Part shown: positions 1 to 7,336 of the stretch, in pieces | Position numbering within the stretch: the stretch's first letter is position 1 | Layout: each line of letters starts with the position of its first letter | From: Candidatus Cloacimonadota bacterium | GTDB taxonomy: Bacteria; Cloacimonadota; Cloacimonadia; Cloacimonadales; Cloacimonadaceae | DNA length: 11,508 nucleotides | Direction: 5' to 3' | Assembly: GCA_028683635.1 (NCBI GenBank) | Contig: JAQUHL010000025.1 | Coordinates: 1 to 11,508, forward strand | Notes under the pieces: model-generated | Database searches by the model: none | What the model was told of the DNA's origin: nothing | The model's input: only the letters and a program-made list of their open reading frames with translations | Made by a program: the position numbers and the translations under genes

Positions 1-752
1 ATGTTCTTGTATAAAAGCCAGGCTGCACCGAGCAGCAGGGCAAAGGCAGATACTTCACCTATGCAACCACCAACGTTTCCCCAAAAGAGCTCTTTTAAGG
101 TACTGAAATCGAACAGGCTGTTGAAGGTATTGGTCGCTACGGTGGCATTTAAGTGGACATCACTGGAAAGCGAACTGATCCAGGTGCTGTCCCGGAGCGT
201 CTGAGCAACCTTGAGAGGGGTGGCGGACGTAACCAGATCAAAGGCCTTGGGAGCGATTTCTTTGAGATTATTGGCGATCAGATCGGGATTGATTCCGCTG
301 ATTGATCCTTTGAGGGTTTTAACCCAGCCACCAGTCATCAGAGTGGGCCAGGAGGCCAAAAGAAAGGCTCTGCCCAACAGCGCTGGATTGACGGGGTTGT
401 TACCCAGCCCGCCAAAGACCTGTTTTCCCACGGCTATGGCGAAAACTGAACCGACGATCGGTAGCCAGAAGGGCGCTCCAACATGGATATTATAGGCAAG
501 CAGCATACCCGTGAGGAAGGCAGAACCATCAGCCACGGCGATCGGAACTTTGCGGAGCTTTTGGATCAAGGCCTCGGTTGCCACTGCCGAAACAGCCCCA
601 AGCAGCGTCAGCAGCAGGCTTTTGAATCCCCAATAATAGACTGCAAAGATCAAAGCGGGGACAAGGGCGAGCACCACGTTCCACATCACAGTCGGGATGG
701 TAGTCCGGTCGTGAAGATGAGGTGCGGGAGAAACGGTAAACTTATCTTTCAT
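1..752 (-). CDS. rnfD: Rnf complex membrane subunit RnfD, C-terminus cut by window edge
   Basis: This is an integral membrane subunit of the Rnf complex, which passes electrons from reduced ferredoxin to NAD+ and pumps Na+ or H+. About 251 residues are visible; family members usually have 310-350, so the C-terminal part lies outside the window. I translated the minus strand from ATG at 752, which follows GAGG by a short spacer and sits 9 bp after the rnfC stop. Visible features are an N-terminal SPAPHLHD stretch, hydrophobic membrane segments at about 24-60 and 75-112, the GLGNNPVNPALLGRAF region at 115-130, and TSATPL at 175-180. In this family the Thr of an (S/G)AT motif carries covalently bound FMN, here Thr178 (inference by analogy). 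The strict order rnfC-rnfD suggests that rnfG, E, A and B follow off the left edge. Confidence 0.95.
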   Translation of the reverse strand, partial: MKDKFTVSPAPHLHDRTTIPTVMWNVVLALVPALIFAVYYWGFKSLLLTLLGAVSAVATEALIQKLRKVPIAVADGSAFLTGMLLAYNIHVGAPFWLPIVGSVFAIAVGKQVFGGLGNNPVNPALLGRAFLLASWPTLMTGGWVKTLKGSISGINPDLIANNLKEIAPKAFDLVTSATPLKVAQTLRDSTWISSLSSDVHLNATVATNTFNSLFDFSTLKELFWGNVGGCIGEVSAFALLLGAAWLLYKN

Positions 753-761
753 GGTGTATCC

Positions 762-2087
762 TCACTTTTTGGCTCTCTGCATTTCCTGCCAGCGGATCTT
801 ACCGGTGTCTATCCATTGAACCAGGCGGATCTGGGCAGGACAGACATAGGCGCAACTGCCGCATTTCATGCAATCATTCAAGCCGGCCTTATATGCCATT
901 TCCAGGTTTTTGGCCTTGACCGCTGATGCAATCAGACTCGGCATCAGATTGAGCGGGCAGACATCCACACAACGGGCACAGCGCAGGCAGGTTTTTTCTT
1001 CCATAAGCCTGGCTTCGGACTTGTTCATGATTACCAGACCGGAGCTTCCCTTGGTCATGGGGGCATCCAGATTGGGGATGGCAAAACCCATCATCGGGCC
1101 ACCGGAGATAACTTTACCGATCTCGGCGGTGGTTCCCTCACAATACTCCAAAAGAGCCGAATATGGGGTTCCAATCCTGGCAAGGAGATTCAATGGATGC
1201 TTGACGATGGAGCCCGTAACGGAGATAATTCTCTCGATCAGGGGCTTTTTATAGCGTATTGCCTCATAGATGGCAACTGCGGTACCAACGTTCTGTACCA
1301 CTACTCCCACAGCCATGGGCAGGCCACCCTTGTTGGGAACCCGGCGTCTGGTTGTGGCATAGATGAGCTGTTTTTCCGCTCCCTGCGGGTATTGCAGTTT
1401 GAGCGGAACCACTTCCAGATCTGGAAACTGGGCTGTGAAACGTTCCATGATAGTGATGGCTTTGGGTTTGTTGGCCTCGATGCCGACAATGCCTTTTTTG
1501 GCACCGACAATTTTCATGATGATCTTCAGTCCGCGCAGGATATCTTCTGTTCTTTCCAGCATGAGACGGTAGTCCGAGGTGAGGTATGGTTCGCATTCCA
1601 CCCCGTTGAGAACCACGGTATCGATGGGTTTATCAGCAGGAGGTGATAGTTTTACATGGGTCGGAAATCCTGCACCTCCCATTCCGCAGATGCCGGCAGC
1701 CAGGATTCTGGCTTTAAGCTCTTCGGGGCTGAGATCAAAATAGTTTTCTTCATCGCAAAGTTCGATGGAGGTGTCTTTGCCATCCGAAGTGATCTCGATT
1801 GCGAGCTGTTTGTTACCCGTGGGGTGGGCAAACTTCTCGATCCTGGTCACTTTTCCGCTGATGGTGGCATGCTGGGGGATGGAGACGAAGCCTCCGGCTT
1901 CAGCAATAACCTGCCCGGTGATCACTTCGTCTCCGATCTTGACGATCGGGACCGATGGACCACCAATGTGTTGGGACATCGGGATGATGACCCGTTCGGG
2001 CAGCGGAAACTGGGTGATGGCAGCGTTTTCAGAGTAATGTTTGTGATCGTGGGGGTGAACTCCCCCAGGAAATGTTTTCAAGCTCAT
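762..2087 (-). CDS. rnfC: Rnf complex subunit RnfC (NADH/FMN and 4Fe-4S protein)
   Basis: RnfC is the cytoplasmic, membrane-attached subunit that exchanges electrons with NAD+/NADH in the Rnf complex. The 441-residue product starts MSLKTFPGG. The Nqo1-like GMGGAGFPTHVKL motif (about 135-147) and NGVECEPYL (161-169) mark the flavin/nucleotide fold. Two ferredoxin-type clusters are complete: Cys367, 370, 373, 377 and Cys406, 409, 412, 416. Length is typical of the short RnfC form without the long repetitive C-terminal tail of gammaproteobacteria. I chose ATG at 2087 because GGGAG lies 5 bases upstream; the in-frame GTG at 2093 would overlap that ribosome-binding site. The neighbouring rnfD begins 9 bp downstream. 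A promoter-like TATAAT and a palindrome precede the gene, so rnfC probably opens its own transcript. Confidence 0.96.
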   Translation of the reverse strand: MSLKTFPGGVHPHDHKHYSENAAITQFPLPERVIIPMSQHIGGPSVPIVKIGDEVITGQVIAEAGGFVSIPQHATISGKVTRIEKFAHPTGNKQLAIEITSDGKDTSIELCDEENYFDLSPEELKARILAAGICGMGGAGFPTHVKLSPPADKPIDTVVLNGVECEPYLTSDYRLMLERTEDILRGLKIIMKIVGAKKGIVGIEANKPKAITIMERFTAQFPDLEVVPLKLQYPQGAEKQLIYATTRRRVPNKGGLPMAVGVVVQNVGTAVAIYEAIRYKKPLIERIISVTGSIVKHPLNLLARIGTPYSALLEYCEGTTAEIGKVISGGPMMGFAIPNLDAPMTKGSSGLVIMNKSEARLMEEKTCLRCARCVDVCPLNLMPSLIASAVKAKNLEMAYKAGLNDCMKCGSCAYVCPAQIRLVQWIDTGKIRWQEMQRAKK

Positions 2088-2102
2088 TAACACTCCCGTT
2101 TA

Positions 2103-2127
2103 ATCCGGCAGCTTGATTCTGCCGGAT
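2103..2127 (-). promoter_or_regulatory. Perfect palindrome in the rnfC leader
   Basis: Two perfectly complementary 9-base arms, ATCCGGCAG and CTGCCGGAT, flank a 7-base loop, 15 bases upstream of the rnfC start codon. It lies directly after the predicted transcription start (about 2129), so it would form a 5'-terminal hairpin in the mRNA or act as a protein-binding operator. No run of T follows it on the minus strand, so it is not a normal terminator of glyA. The structure is certain from the sequence; the role is inferred. Confidence 0.6.
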
Positions 2128-2135
2128 AGCTTTTC

Positions 2136-2165
2136 ATTATATTCCAAAGTATAGGGTATTGCCAG
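2136..2165 (-). promoter_or_regulatory. Putative promoter of the rnf operon
   Basis: On the minus strand a consensus TATAAT at 2141-2136 stands 18 bases after CTGGCA (2165-2160), which matches TTGACA at four of six positions. The predicted start near 2129 falls just before the palindrome at 2103-2127. The site lies in the 92 bp gap between glyA and rnfC. The -10 box is good; the -35 is only fair, and sigma-70-type rules are assumed for an unidentified organism. Confidence 0.5.
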
Positions 2166-2179
2166 ATCGGCAAGCTTAC

Positions 2180-3475
2180 TTAACCTAATTCAGGATACAG
2201 GGGAAACTGATCGGTGAGTTTCCGGACTTCCAGCTTGAGGCTGGCAAGGTAGTCTTCGTTTTCACTGTTTTCATAGACGCGTTTGATGAAATCTGCAATG
2301 GTCTTCATTTGGGCTTGTTTCATACCGCGAGTGGTGACGGATGGGGTTCCCAGCCTGATGCCCGAGGCCACAAAGGGTGAGCGGGTATCAAAAGGAACTG
2401 TGTTCTTGTTAGCTGTAATGCCGGCTTTGTCGAGAGCTTCCTCCATCTTCTTTCCGGAAGGACCGCCTTCTTCTTCGGTACCCAGATTGATCAGCATCAG
2501 ATGCGTATCCGTTCCACCGGAGACCAATTTGAAACCATTGCCCATCAAATCTTTGGCAAGCGCCTGGGCATTTGCCATCACCTGAGTCTGGTATTCACGG
2601 AATTCGGGTTGGAGTGCTTCCTGGAAAGCAGCAGCCTTTCCTGCGATGGCGTGCATCAGAGGTCCGCCCTGGATACCCGGGAAGACCTTGGCATCGATAT
2701 CTTTGGCAAATTCTTCCTTGCAGAGGATGAGTCCGGATCTTGGACCGCGTAAAGTTTTGTGGGTAGTGGTGGTTACCACATCGGCATAGGGAACCGGATT
2801 CTGATGCAATCCCGCCGCCACAAGCCCGGCAATATGAGCCATATCAACCATGAATCTGGCTCCGACTTGATCCGCTATCTCACGGAACCTGGCAAAATCA
2901 ATGGCTCTGGGATAGGCGGACGCACCAGTAAGGATCATCTTGGGTTTGTGTTCTTCAGCCAGACGCAGGATCTCTTCATAATCGAACTGCTCGGTATCTT
3001 TACGGACGTTGTAGTGTATCACGTTATAAAGCTGGCCGGAAAAGCTTAAGGGATGGCCATGAGTGAGATGGCCACCATGAGATAGCTCAAGGGCAAGGAC
3101 GGTATCACCGGGATTCACCAGAGCGAAGTAGGCTGCCATATTGGCCTGAGAACCGGCATGGGGCTGGACATTGGCATGTTCAGCTCCGAAAAGCTCTTTG
3201 GCACGTTCAATGGCCAGACGTTCCACTTCGTCGATATATTCACAACCGCCATAGTATCTGCCATAGAGGTTGTAATTCACCTTTCCGGTTTTTTTGCTCC
3301 AGCGGTAGGGATAGCCTTCCGCATATTTATTGGTAAGAACGGAGCCTTGCGCTTCCAGCACCGAAAGGGAAGTAAAGTTTTCTGATGCTATCAGTTCCAG
3401 GTTTTCCCGCTGACGCACAAGCTCTTTGTGCATTGCTGCATAGAGTTCGGGATCGTGTTTCTGAAGGTGTTTCAT
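2180..3475 (-). CDS. glyA: Serine hydroxymethyltransferase with an insertion near the active site
   Basis: This PLP enzyme interconverts serine and glycine while loading one-carbon units on tetrahydrofolate, in the cytoplasm. The 431-residue product has the usual family landmarks: LIASENF (28-34), LTNKYAEGYP (47-56), RYYGGCEY (73-80), NVQPHAGSQAN (102-112), HGGHLTHG (133-140), VDMAHIAGLVAAG (210-222) and TTTTHKTLRGPRSG (235-248), in which Lys240 would bind PLP. Compared with my recollection of the E. coli enzyme, which has only Gly-Lys between YP and RYYGG, residues 57-72 form an insert of about 14 extra residues (YRWSKKTGKVNYNLYG). The reading frame continues unbroken through it. The ATG at 3475 follows GAGG at good distance. 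The gene stands 120 bp after rpiB, with a palindromic repeat between them, and 92 bp before rnfC. Confidence 0.97.
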   Translation of the reverse strand: MKHLQKHDPELYAAMHKELVRQRENLELIASENFTSLSVLEAQGSVLTNKYAEGYPYRWSKKTGKVNYNLYGRYYGGCEYIDEVERLAIERAKELFGAEHANVQPHAGSQANMAAYFALVNPGDTVLALELSHGGHLTHGHPLSFSGQLYNVIHYNVRKDTEQFDYEEILRLAEEHKPKMILTGASAYPRAIDFARFREIADQVGARFMVDMAHIAGLVAAGLHQNPVPYADVVTTTTHKTLRGPRSGLILCKEEFAKDIDAKVFPGIQGGPLMHAIAGKAAAFQEALQPEFREYQTQVMANAQALAKDLMGNGFKLVSGGTDTHLMLINLGTEEEGGPSGKKMEEALDKAGITANKNTVPFDTRSPFVASGIRLGTPSVTTRGMKQAQMKTIADFIKRVYENSENEDYLASLKLEVRKLTDQFPLYPELG

Positions 3476-3505
3476 TTATTCCTCACGTATGTTTTTTTTC
3501 TTTTT

Positions 3506-3585
3506 GAACACAGAGGGCACGGAGTAGGCAGAGACACAGAGAATAACATACTGTGTCTCTGTTCTCCTCCGTGTCCTATGTGTTC
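3506..3585. repeat. Large imperfect palindrome of degenerate ACACAGAG units
   Basis: Left arm 3506-3539 and right arm 3551-3585 are complementary over about 34 bases, with four mismatches and one bulge around an 11-base centre. Each arm is itself made of roughly four degenerate 8-9 base units related to ACACAGAG(G), so the element is a tandem repeat folded into a palindrome. It fills most of the rpiB-glyA gap. On the plus strand a T-rich run (3491-3505) precedes it, and on the minus strand this becomes an A-rich tract after the hairpin, so it does not read as an intrinsic terminator in either direction. I recall CACAGAG-rich intergenic repeats in several bacterial genomes, but copies elsewhere in this genome cannot be seen here. 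Confidence 0.8.
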
Positions 3586-3595
3586 GTCCTGTAAA

Positions 3596-4018
3596 TCAGA
3601 GATCTATCTTCTCTATCCGGATCTGGTGTCTGCCGGCTTCGAATGAGGTATCGAGCCAGGTTTGAACAATTTCGAGGGCATAGGGAATGCCGGTGAAGCG
3701 TCCGGCCAGAACCAGGATATTGGCATCGTTGTGTATTCTGGAGAGCTTCGCAAAATCTGTATTCAGGCACAAGGCTGCCCGAATGCCGGGTATCCGGTTT
3801 GCTGTGATACTCATTCCAATCCCGCTGCCGCAGATCAGGATGCCTTTTTCGCACTTGGCTTCAGCAACGGCCAAAGCAGCAGGCTTTCCGGTATCAGGAT
3901 AATCCATGGAGTTTGTAGAATGGGTGCCAAAATCTTCAAACTCATAGGACTTGAAAAAATCTTTTATTGCCTCCTTTAGGGCAAAACCGGCATGATCGGA
4001 GGCAATGGCAAGCTTCAC
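3596..4018 (-). CDS. rpiB: Ribose-5-phosphate isomerase B / LacA-LacB family sugar-phosphate isomerase
   Basis: RpiB converts ribose 5-phosphate and ribulose 5-phosphate in the non-oxidative pentose phosphate pathway. The 140-residue product starts MKLAIASDHAGF, with Asp8-His9 of the substrate site. ICGSGIGMSI (62-71) carries the catalytic-type Cys63, and TANRIPGIRAALC (72-84) and HNDANIL (96-102) are further family motifs. I chose GTG at 4018: it gives the normal family N-terminus, follows GGAGG by four bases, and overlaps the stop of the upstream acyltransferase as GTGA, which suggests translational coupling. A longer reading from 4054 would add twelve residues not typical of the family. 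Allose-6-phosphate or galactose-6-phosphate isomerases share the fold, so the exact sugar is not proved. Confidence 0.93.
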   Translation of the reverse strand: MKLAIASDHAGFALKEAIKDFFKSYEFEDFGTHSTNSMDYPDTGKPAALAVAEAKCEKGILICGSGIGMSITANRIPGIRAALCLNTDFAKLSRIHNDANILVLAGRFTGIPYALEIVQTWLDTSFEAGRHQIRIEKIDL

Positions 4019-4935
4019 ATCTCCTCCGCCATCAGGCAGGAAAGTGCAATGCAATAGTATTTGGAGGCAGCGCTCTCACTGCGGGACATCACGATTACTG
4101 GTTTGATGGTTCCCTGGATCAATCCTGCCAGTTCGGCACCTGCCCAGACCATCAGACCTTTGTAAAAGCTGTTTGCGGATTCAATATTGGGGAAGACCAG
4201 GATATCCGCATCTCCTGCCACGGGAGTTTCGACACCTTTGATGGCTCCCTTTTCCTTGTCACAGGCCAAAAACACATCCAGCGGGCCGTCAATAATGCAA
4301 TCCTTCATCTGCCCCCGGTTTACCATCTTGCAGATCAGGGCATCATAAATCGTGGAAGGCAAAGCATGATTAACCTTCTCGGTTCCCGAGATCAGAGCCA
4401 CCTTTGGTCTGTCTATCCCAAAGCGATTCGCCATATTCACGGCATAATTGGTCATGGCAATCTTCTGGTCCAGATCTGGAACCGGGATCACTGCCGGATC
4501 AGTGATAAAGAGCAGCTTGTGATATTTAGGGATTTCCAGGGCACAGACATAGCTCATCACGGTCTTGGGAAGCAGCAGGCCTTTTTCCTTGTCAAGCACC
4601 GCTTTCAGAAATTTATCGGTACCGATCAGGCCTTTCATCAATACGTCCGCTTCTCCGGATTTGACCATGCGGACTGCTTCCCGGACGGCATTGTCCGGAT
4701 CATAATCAATGATAGTGAAGAGCAAAGGGTCGATCTGCTCATTCCGGCAGGCTTGCCCGATCCGATCTTTCGGACCGAGCAAGATACCGGCGATAAATCC
4801 CTCGTTAACAGCTCTGGCAAGAGCTCCGAGGGTATTTCTATCTTCGCCGTTGGCAACGGCAATTTTAGTTTTTCGGTGCCCGCTCTTCAAGTAGCTTGTG
4901 AGATCCTGGAAGGAGCTTATCGAGCGTTTTTCCAT
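4015..4935 (-). CDS. ptb: Phosphate butyryl/acetyltransferase family protein, second tandem copy
   Basis: Members of this PTA/PTB family move an acyl group between CoA and phosphate, giving an acyl phosphate that a kinase can use for ATP. The 306-residue length fits Ptb rather than the longer multidomain Pta. Visible motifs are VLMKGLIGTDKFLKAVLDKEKGL (98-120), PVPDLDQK (151-158), DGPLDVFLACDKE (216-228), VAGDADILVFPNIES (239-253) and MSRSESAASKYY (283-294). It begins 5 bp after the stop of a clear paralogue; no good Shine-Dalgarno is visible, so translation probably depends on the upstream gene. Its end overlaps rpiB by 4 bp. The acyl group (acetyl, butyryl, branched) cannot be read from sequence. 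Similar proteins are often labelled bifunctional enoyl-CoA hydratase/phosphate acetyltransferase, but no hydratase domain is present. Confidence 0.88.
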   Translation of the reverse strand: MEKRSISSFQDLTSYLKSGHRKTKIAVANGEDRNTLGALARAVNEGFIAGILLGPKDRIGQACRNEQIDPLLFTIIDYDPDNAVREAVRMVKSGEADVLMKGLIGTDKFLKAVLDKEKGLLLPKTVMSYVCALEIPKYHKLLFITDPAVIPVPDLDQKIAMTNYAVNMANRFGIDRPKVALISGTEKVNHALPSTIYDALICKMVNRGQMKDCIIDGPLDVFLACDKEKGAIKGVETPVAGDADILVFPNIESANSFYKGLMVWAGAELAGLIQGTIKPVIVMSRSESAASKYYCIALSCLMAEEM

Positions 4936-4940
4936 TTTAT

Positions 4941-5846
4941 TTAGTTACAACCAAGTGCCGCAAGGGCAATGGAATAGAGCTTCACCTGTTCACTATCACC
5001 ACGGGAGGACAGCACGGCTGGAACCCGGGCTCCCATCACGATTGCACCGAGTTCTGCACCGCAGAGCTTGGTCATGGTCTTGTAGAAGGTGTTACCTGCT
5101 TCGATATTGGGAAAGAGGATACAATCCGCATCTCCACAGATCTCGCTCTTCAGGCCTTTGATCTTTGCACTTTCCGGATCGATCATCAGATCCATCCCCA
5201 GGGGGCCATCAACGATGGCACCGGCAATCTGTCCCCGCTCTGCCATTTTGCAGATTATTGCTGCATCGGCACTGGAGGGCAGCTTGGGCATGGTTTGCTC
5301 GGAAGCGGAAAGGATCCCCAGCTTGGGTTTTGCAATACCCAGGCTGTGGGCGGTTTTGATCAGGTAATTTGCTATTGCGATCTTTTGGTTCAGATCGGGC
5401 AGGGGGATTATCGCCACATCGCCAACTATCAAGAGCTTGGGGTAGGATTTGGGTTCAACGACGGTCACGTGGCTCAAAACCGTTCCCGGATTCATCAGGC
5501 CACATTCTTTGTTCAGGATGGCACGCATATATTTATCTGTGCTGAGGAGGCCCTTCATCAGGAAATCTCCTTCTCCCCGGTTGATCAGGTCCACAGATAA
5601 GGCAGCAGCTTTAAGCTCGTTTGGCTCATTTACGATCCTGAATGCAGAAGTGGGTATGTTCTCACGGGCACAGGTCTCTTTGATGATCTTCTCATCTCCG
5701 ACCAGGATGCCATCGATGATGCCGATCTTCACTCCATTGTAAACTGCACAGATGGTGTGAGAATCGTTGGCAAAAGCGGCCACCAGGCGTTTTTTGCTTT
5801 TGCCTTTGAGTTGATCTAACATTTGCTCCAATTTGGTAATTGGCAT
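4941..5846 (-). CDS. ptb: Phosphate butyryl/acetyltransferase family protein, first tandem copy
   Basis: This is a 301-residue PTA/PTB-family acyltransferase, paralogous along its whole length to the next gene downstream. Shared blocks include FLMKGLLSTDKYMRAILNKECGL (95-117), PLPDLNQK (148-155), DGPLGMDLMIDPE (213-225), CGDADCILFPNIEAGNTFYK (237-256) and SSRGDSEQVKLYSIALA (280-296). The expected reaction is acyl-CoA plus phosphate to acyl phosphate plus CoA. ATG at 5846 follows GGAG at about nine bases. It starts 24 bp after the COG3014-type lipoprotein gene, so it may be cotranscribed with it. No acyl (butyrate or acetate) kinase gene is in the window. The two copies differ at active-loop positions such as DGPLGMD versus DGPLDVF, so they may use different acyl groups; that is inference. 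Confidence 0.88.
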   Translation of the reverse strand: MPITKLEQMLDQLKGKSKKRLVAAFANDSHTICAVYNGVKIGIIDGILVGDEKIIKETCARENIPTSAFRIVNEPNELKAAALSVDLINRGEGDFLMKGLLSTDKYMRAILNKECGLMNPGTVLSHVTVVEPKSYPKLLIVGDVAIIPLPDLNQKIAIANYLIKTAHSLGIAKPKLGILSASEQTMPKLPSSADAAIICKMAERGQIAGAIVDGPLGMDLMIDPESAKIKGLKSEICGDADCILFPNIEAGNTFYKTMTKLCGAELGAIVMGARVPAVLSSRGDSEQVKLYSIALAALGCN

Positions 5847-5870
5847 GTGAAGTGCTCCTTTATCTTATAA

Positions 5871-7250
5871 CTATTGAATGTACCAGGATTCTACCAGGCT
5901 CAGGTTTTTGGGGGTCACCTTAACGGCGGGGTATTCCTCTGAGTACAGAGTTGTCACACCATCTTTGGATACGAATTCCAGCTTAACCTTGTGATCGCCC
6001 TCAGGAAGAGGAATCTCGGCCACGAGGACATCGTTCGGGAAGAATCTGGAAGTTCTCAAATCGGCATTTTCCGTGGCGGCCACACCGGCGTCTATAGCAA
6101 TTTTGGCAGCGGCAGCAGCGATCGGATTGCTCACTTCATCATCAACTTTCTGTTTGGCAATGGCTGCAGCCACACCCTTAACGACTGAACGGGTAATGCT
6201 CTTGGTATAGATCAGGGGTTCCTTGATCTTGAAGGTGTGGACTGCAACGTCGCCGATATCCTCGATCTTGTTCAGTTCCACTGTCTGAGCGCCATCATCG
6301 ATTATCGCTCTGACCTTGCCCACTGGGGATTCTTCATTGACGATGTAAGGAAGGGCAAATTTAAAATAGAGGTTGGGGTTGATCCCGGGCCAGGAGATTG
6401 TCCGATCTTCAACGGACTTATCCACATATACTATCACGATCTGGTTGGCAAGAGTCTTGATATGAACCTGTCTGGCTTTTTTCTGGGGAGATTTTCCCAC
6501 CAGGGCAACGACGTTCAGAGTTGGTCCCAGGTCCTTTTGCAAGGGATCCCGAATTTCGGGCATCTTATTCTTGTAGATTTCAGGCTGAATTTTGTAAGCT
6601 TCTTCGATCTTTTTGTAGTCAACATTGGCATCATAGGGTTTGCCTTCTGCCTTATATGCCAGCATACTGAGATATCTGCCCAAGGCAGAATTGGAAAACT
6701 GGTTGCTGCCTACTTCAAATTCCAGCTTTTTATCATCGGATTTTGAATATTCCTGTTTGATCTTCTGATGCTTGTCTTCGAGGAAGGAAAGCTTGTCATT
6801 CACTCTGCGGAGTTCCACAAAGGCGGAATCAAGGCTGGTTCTCTGCAAATAGTTCATAGCCTTGAAGACGTTAGTATAGATATCCTCATAGTCTTCGCCA
6901 AAATAATCCAAAGCATTGTCGTTCAAAAGCAGTGAAGCTGCTCCTTTGGATAGGCTTTTGGTATAGAACTCTTCCATCAGGCGCTCTGCTTCGTCCAGAT
7001 GAGCGGTGCTTTTTACATAATCTCCCTTATACCTGTAAAGCATACCCAGATCCAGATTATACAATACCATGTCCTTTTCTTTGTAGGCCTTGCCCTTTTG
7101 TGCCTCGATCTGAGTGATGAGCCCATCGATATTGCGGTTAGCCAAAAATACATCCAAATCCTTATACTGCTTGGTCTGGGTAGCCATACTGCCACAACCC
7201 ATGATCAGCAGAGTTGCCAAAAACAAGACTGCGAAACATACACGTTTCAT
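5871..7250 (-). CDS. COG3014-type outer-membrane lipoprotein with TPR-like N-terminal region
   Basis: The 459-residue protein starts with a lipoprotein signal: MKR, a hydrophobic core, and lipobox IMGC with Cys19 as the lipidation site. Residues about 25-230 are helical and TPR-like (for example DLGMLYRYKGDYVKSTAHLDEAERL near 67-91, and an ALGRYLSMLAYKAEG block). Residues 240-350 look beta-rich, and 355-395 is an Ala-rich helical stretch ending in ENADLR (394-399), a motif I associate with COG3014, a family without a settled function. The ATG at 7250 follows GAGGAG by five bases; an in-frame ATG at 7412 would add 54 residues ahead of an obvious signal peptide and is rejected. The upstream neighbour is an LpoB-family lipoprotein, a pairing I recall from proteobacteria, which suggests a joint envelope role. 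A terminator between the two genes implies a separate or attenuated transcript. Confidence 0.82.
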   Translation of the reverse strand: MKRVCFAVLFLATLLIMGCGSMATQTKQYKDLDVFLANRNIDGLITQIEAQKGKAYKEKDMVLYNLDLGMLYRYKGDYVKSTAHLDEAERLMEEFYTKSLSKGAASLLLNDNALDYFGEDYEDIYTNVFKAMNYLQRTSLDSAFVELRRVNDKLSFLEDKHQKIKQEYSKSDDKKLEFEVGSNQFSNSALGRYLSMLAYKAEGKPYDANVDYKKIEEAYKIQPEIYKNKMPEIRDPLQKDLGPTLNVVALVGKSPQKKARQVHIKTLANQIVIVYVDKSVEDRTISWPGINPNLYFKFALPYIVNEESPVGKVRAIIDDGAQTVELNKIEDIGDVAVHTFKIKEPLIYTKSITRSVVKGVAAAIAKQKVDDEVSNPIAAAAAKIAIDAGVAATENADLRTSRFFPNDVLVAEIPLPEGDHKVKLEFVSKDGVTTLYSEEYPAVKVTPKNLSLVESWYIQ

Positions 7251-7262
7251 TTTTTCTCCTCT

Positions 7263-7292
7263 TAAGCCATAACCCGGCTTACTTTTTTTTTT
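7263..7292 (+). terminator. Terminator-like hairpin plus ten T on the plus strand
   Basis: TAAGCC (7263-7268) pairs with GGCTTA (7276-7281) around a 7-base loop, and after one C a run of ten T follows (7283-7292). On the plus strand this has the form of a weak intrinsic terminator, although no plus-strand gene reads into it. On the minus strand the same bases place a hairpin directly ahead of the ribosome-binding site of the COG3014-type gene. It may stop antisense transcription, or it may be chance. Confidence 0.35.
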
Positions 7293-7336
7293 ATTCTTCC
7301 CGTTTGAGACGGAAAAGATCTTAAGTGCTTCCCTAC

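Noticed and set aside
2159..2173. TTGCC/GGCAA hairpin just after the glyA stop as a glyA terminator
   Set aside because: The stem is only 5 bp and no T run follows on the minus strand; it also overlaps the proposed -35 region of rnfC.
3506..3585. CRISPR-like array from the tandem ACACAGAG units
   Set aside because: Units are 8-9 bases, degenerate and contiguous with no spacers, and no cas gene is present.
3967..4944. Long plus-strand open frame of 325 codons opposite the second acyltransferase gene
   Set aside because: It lies wholly antisense to strongly recognisable genes (the second ptb copy and the start of rpiB), has no family motifs, and is rich in His, Gln and Ile as expected from reversed codon bias.
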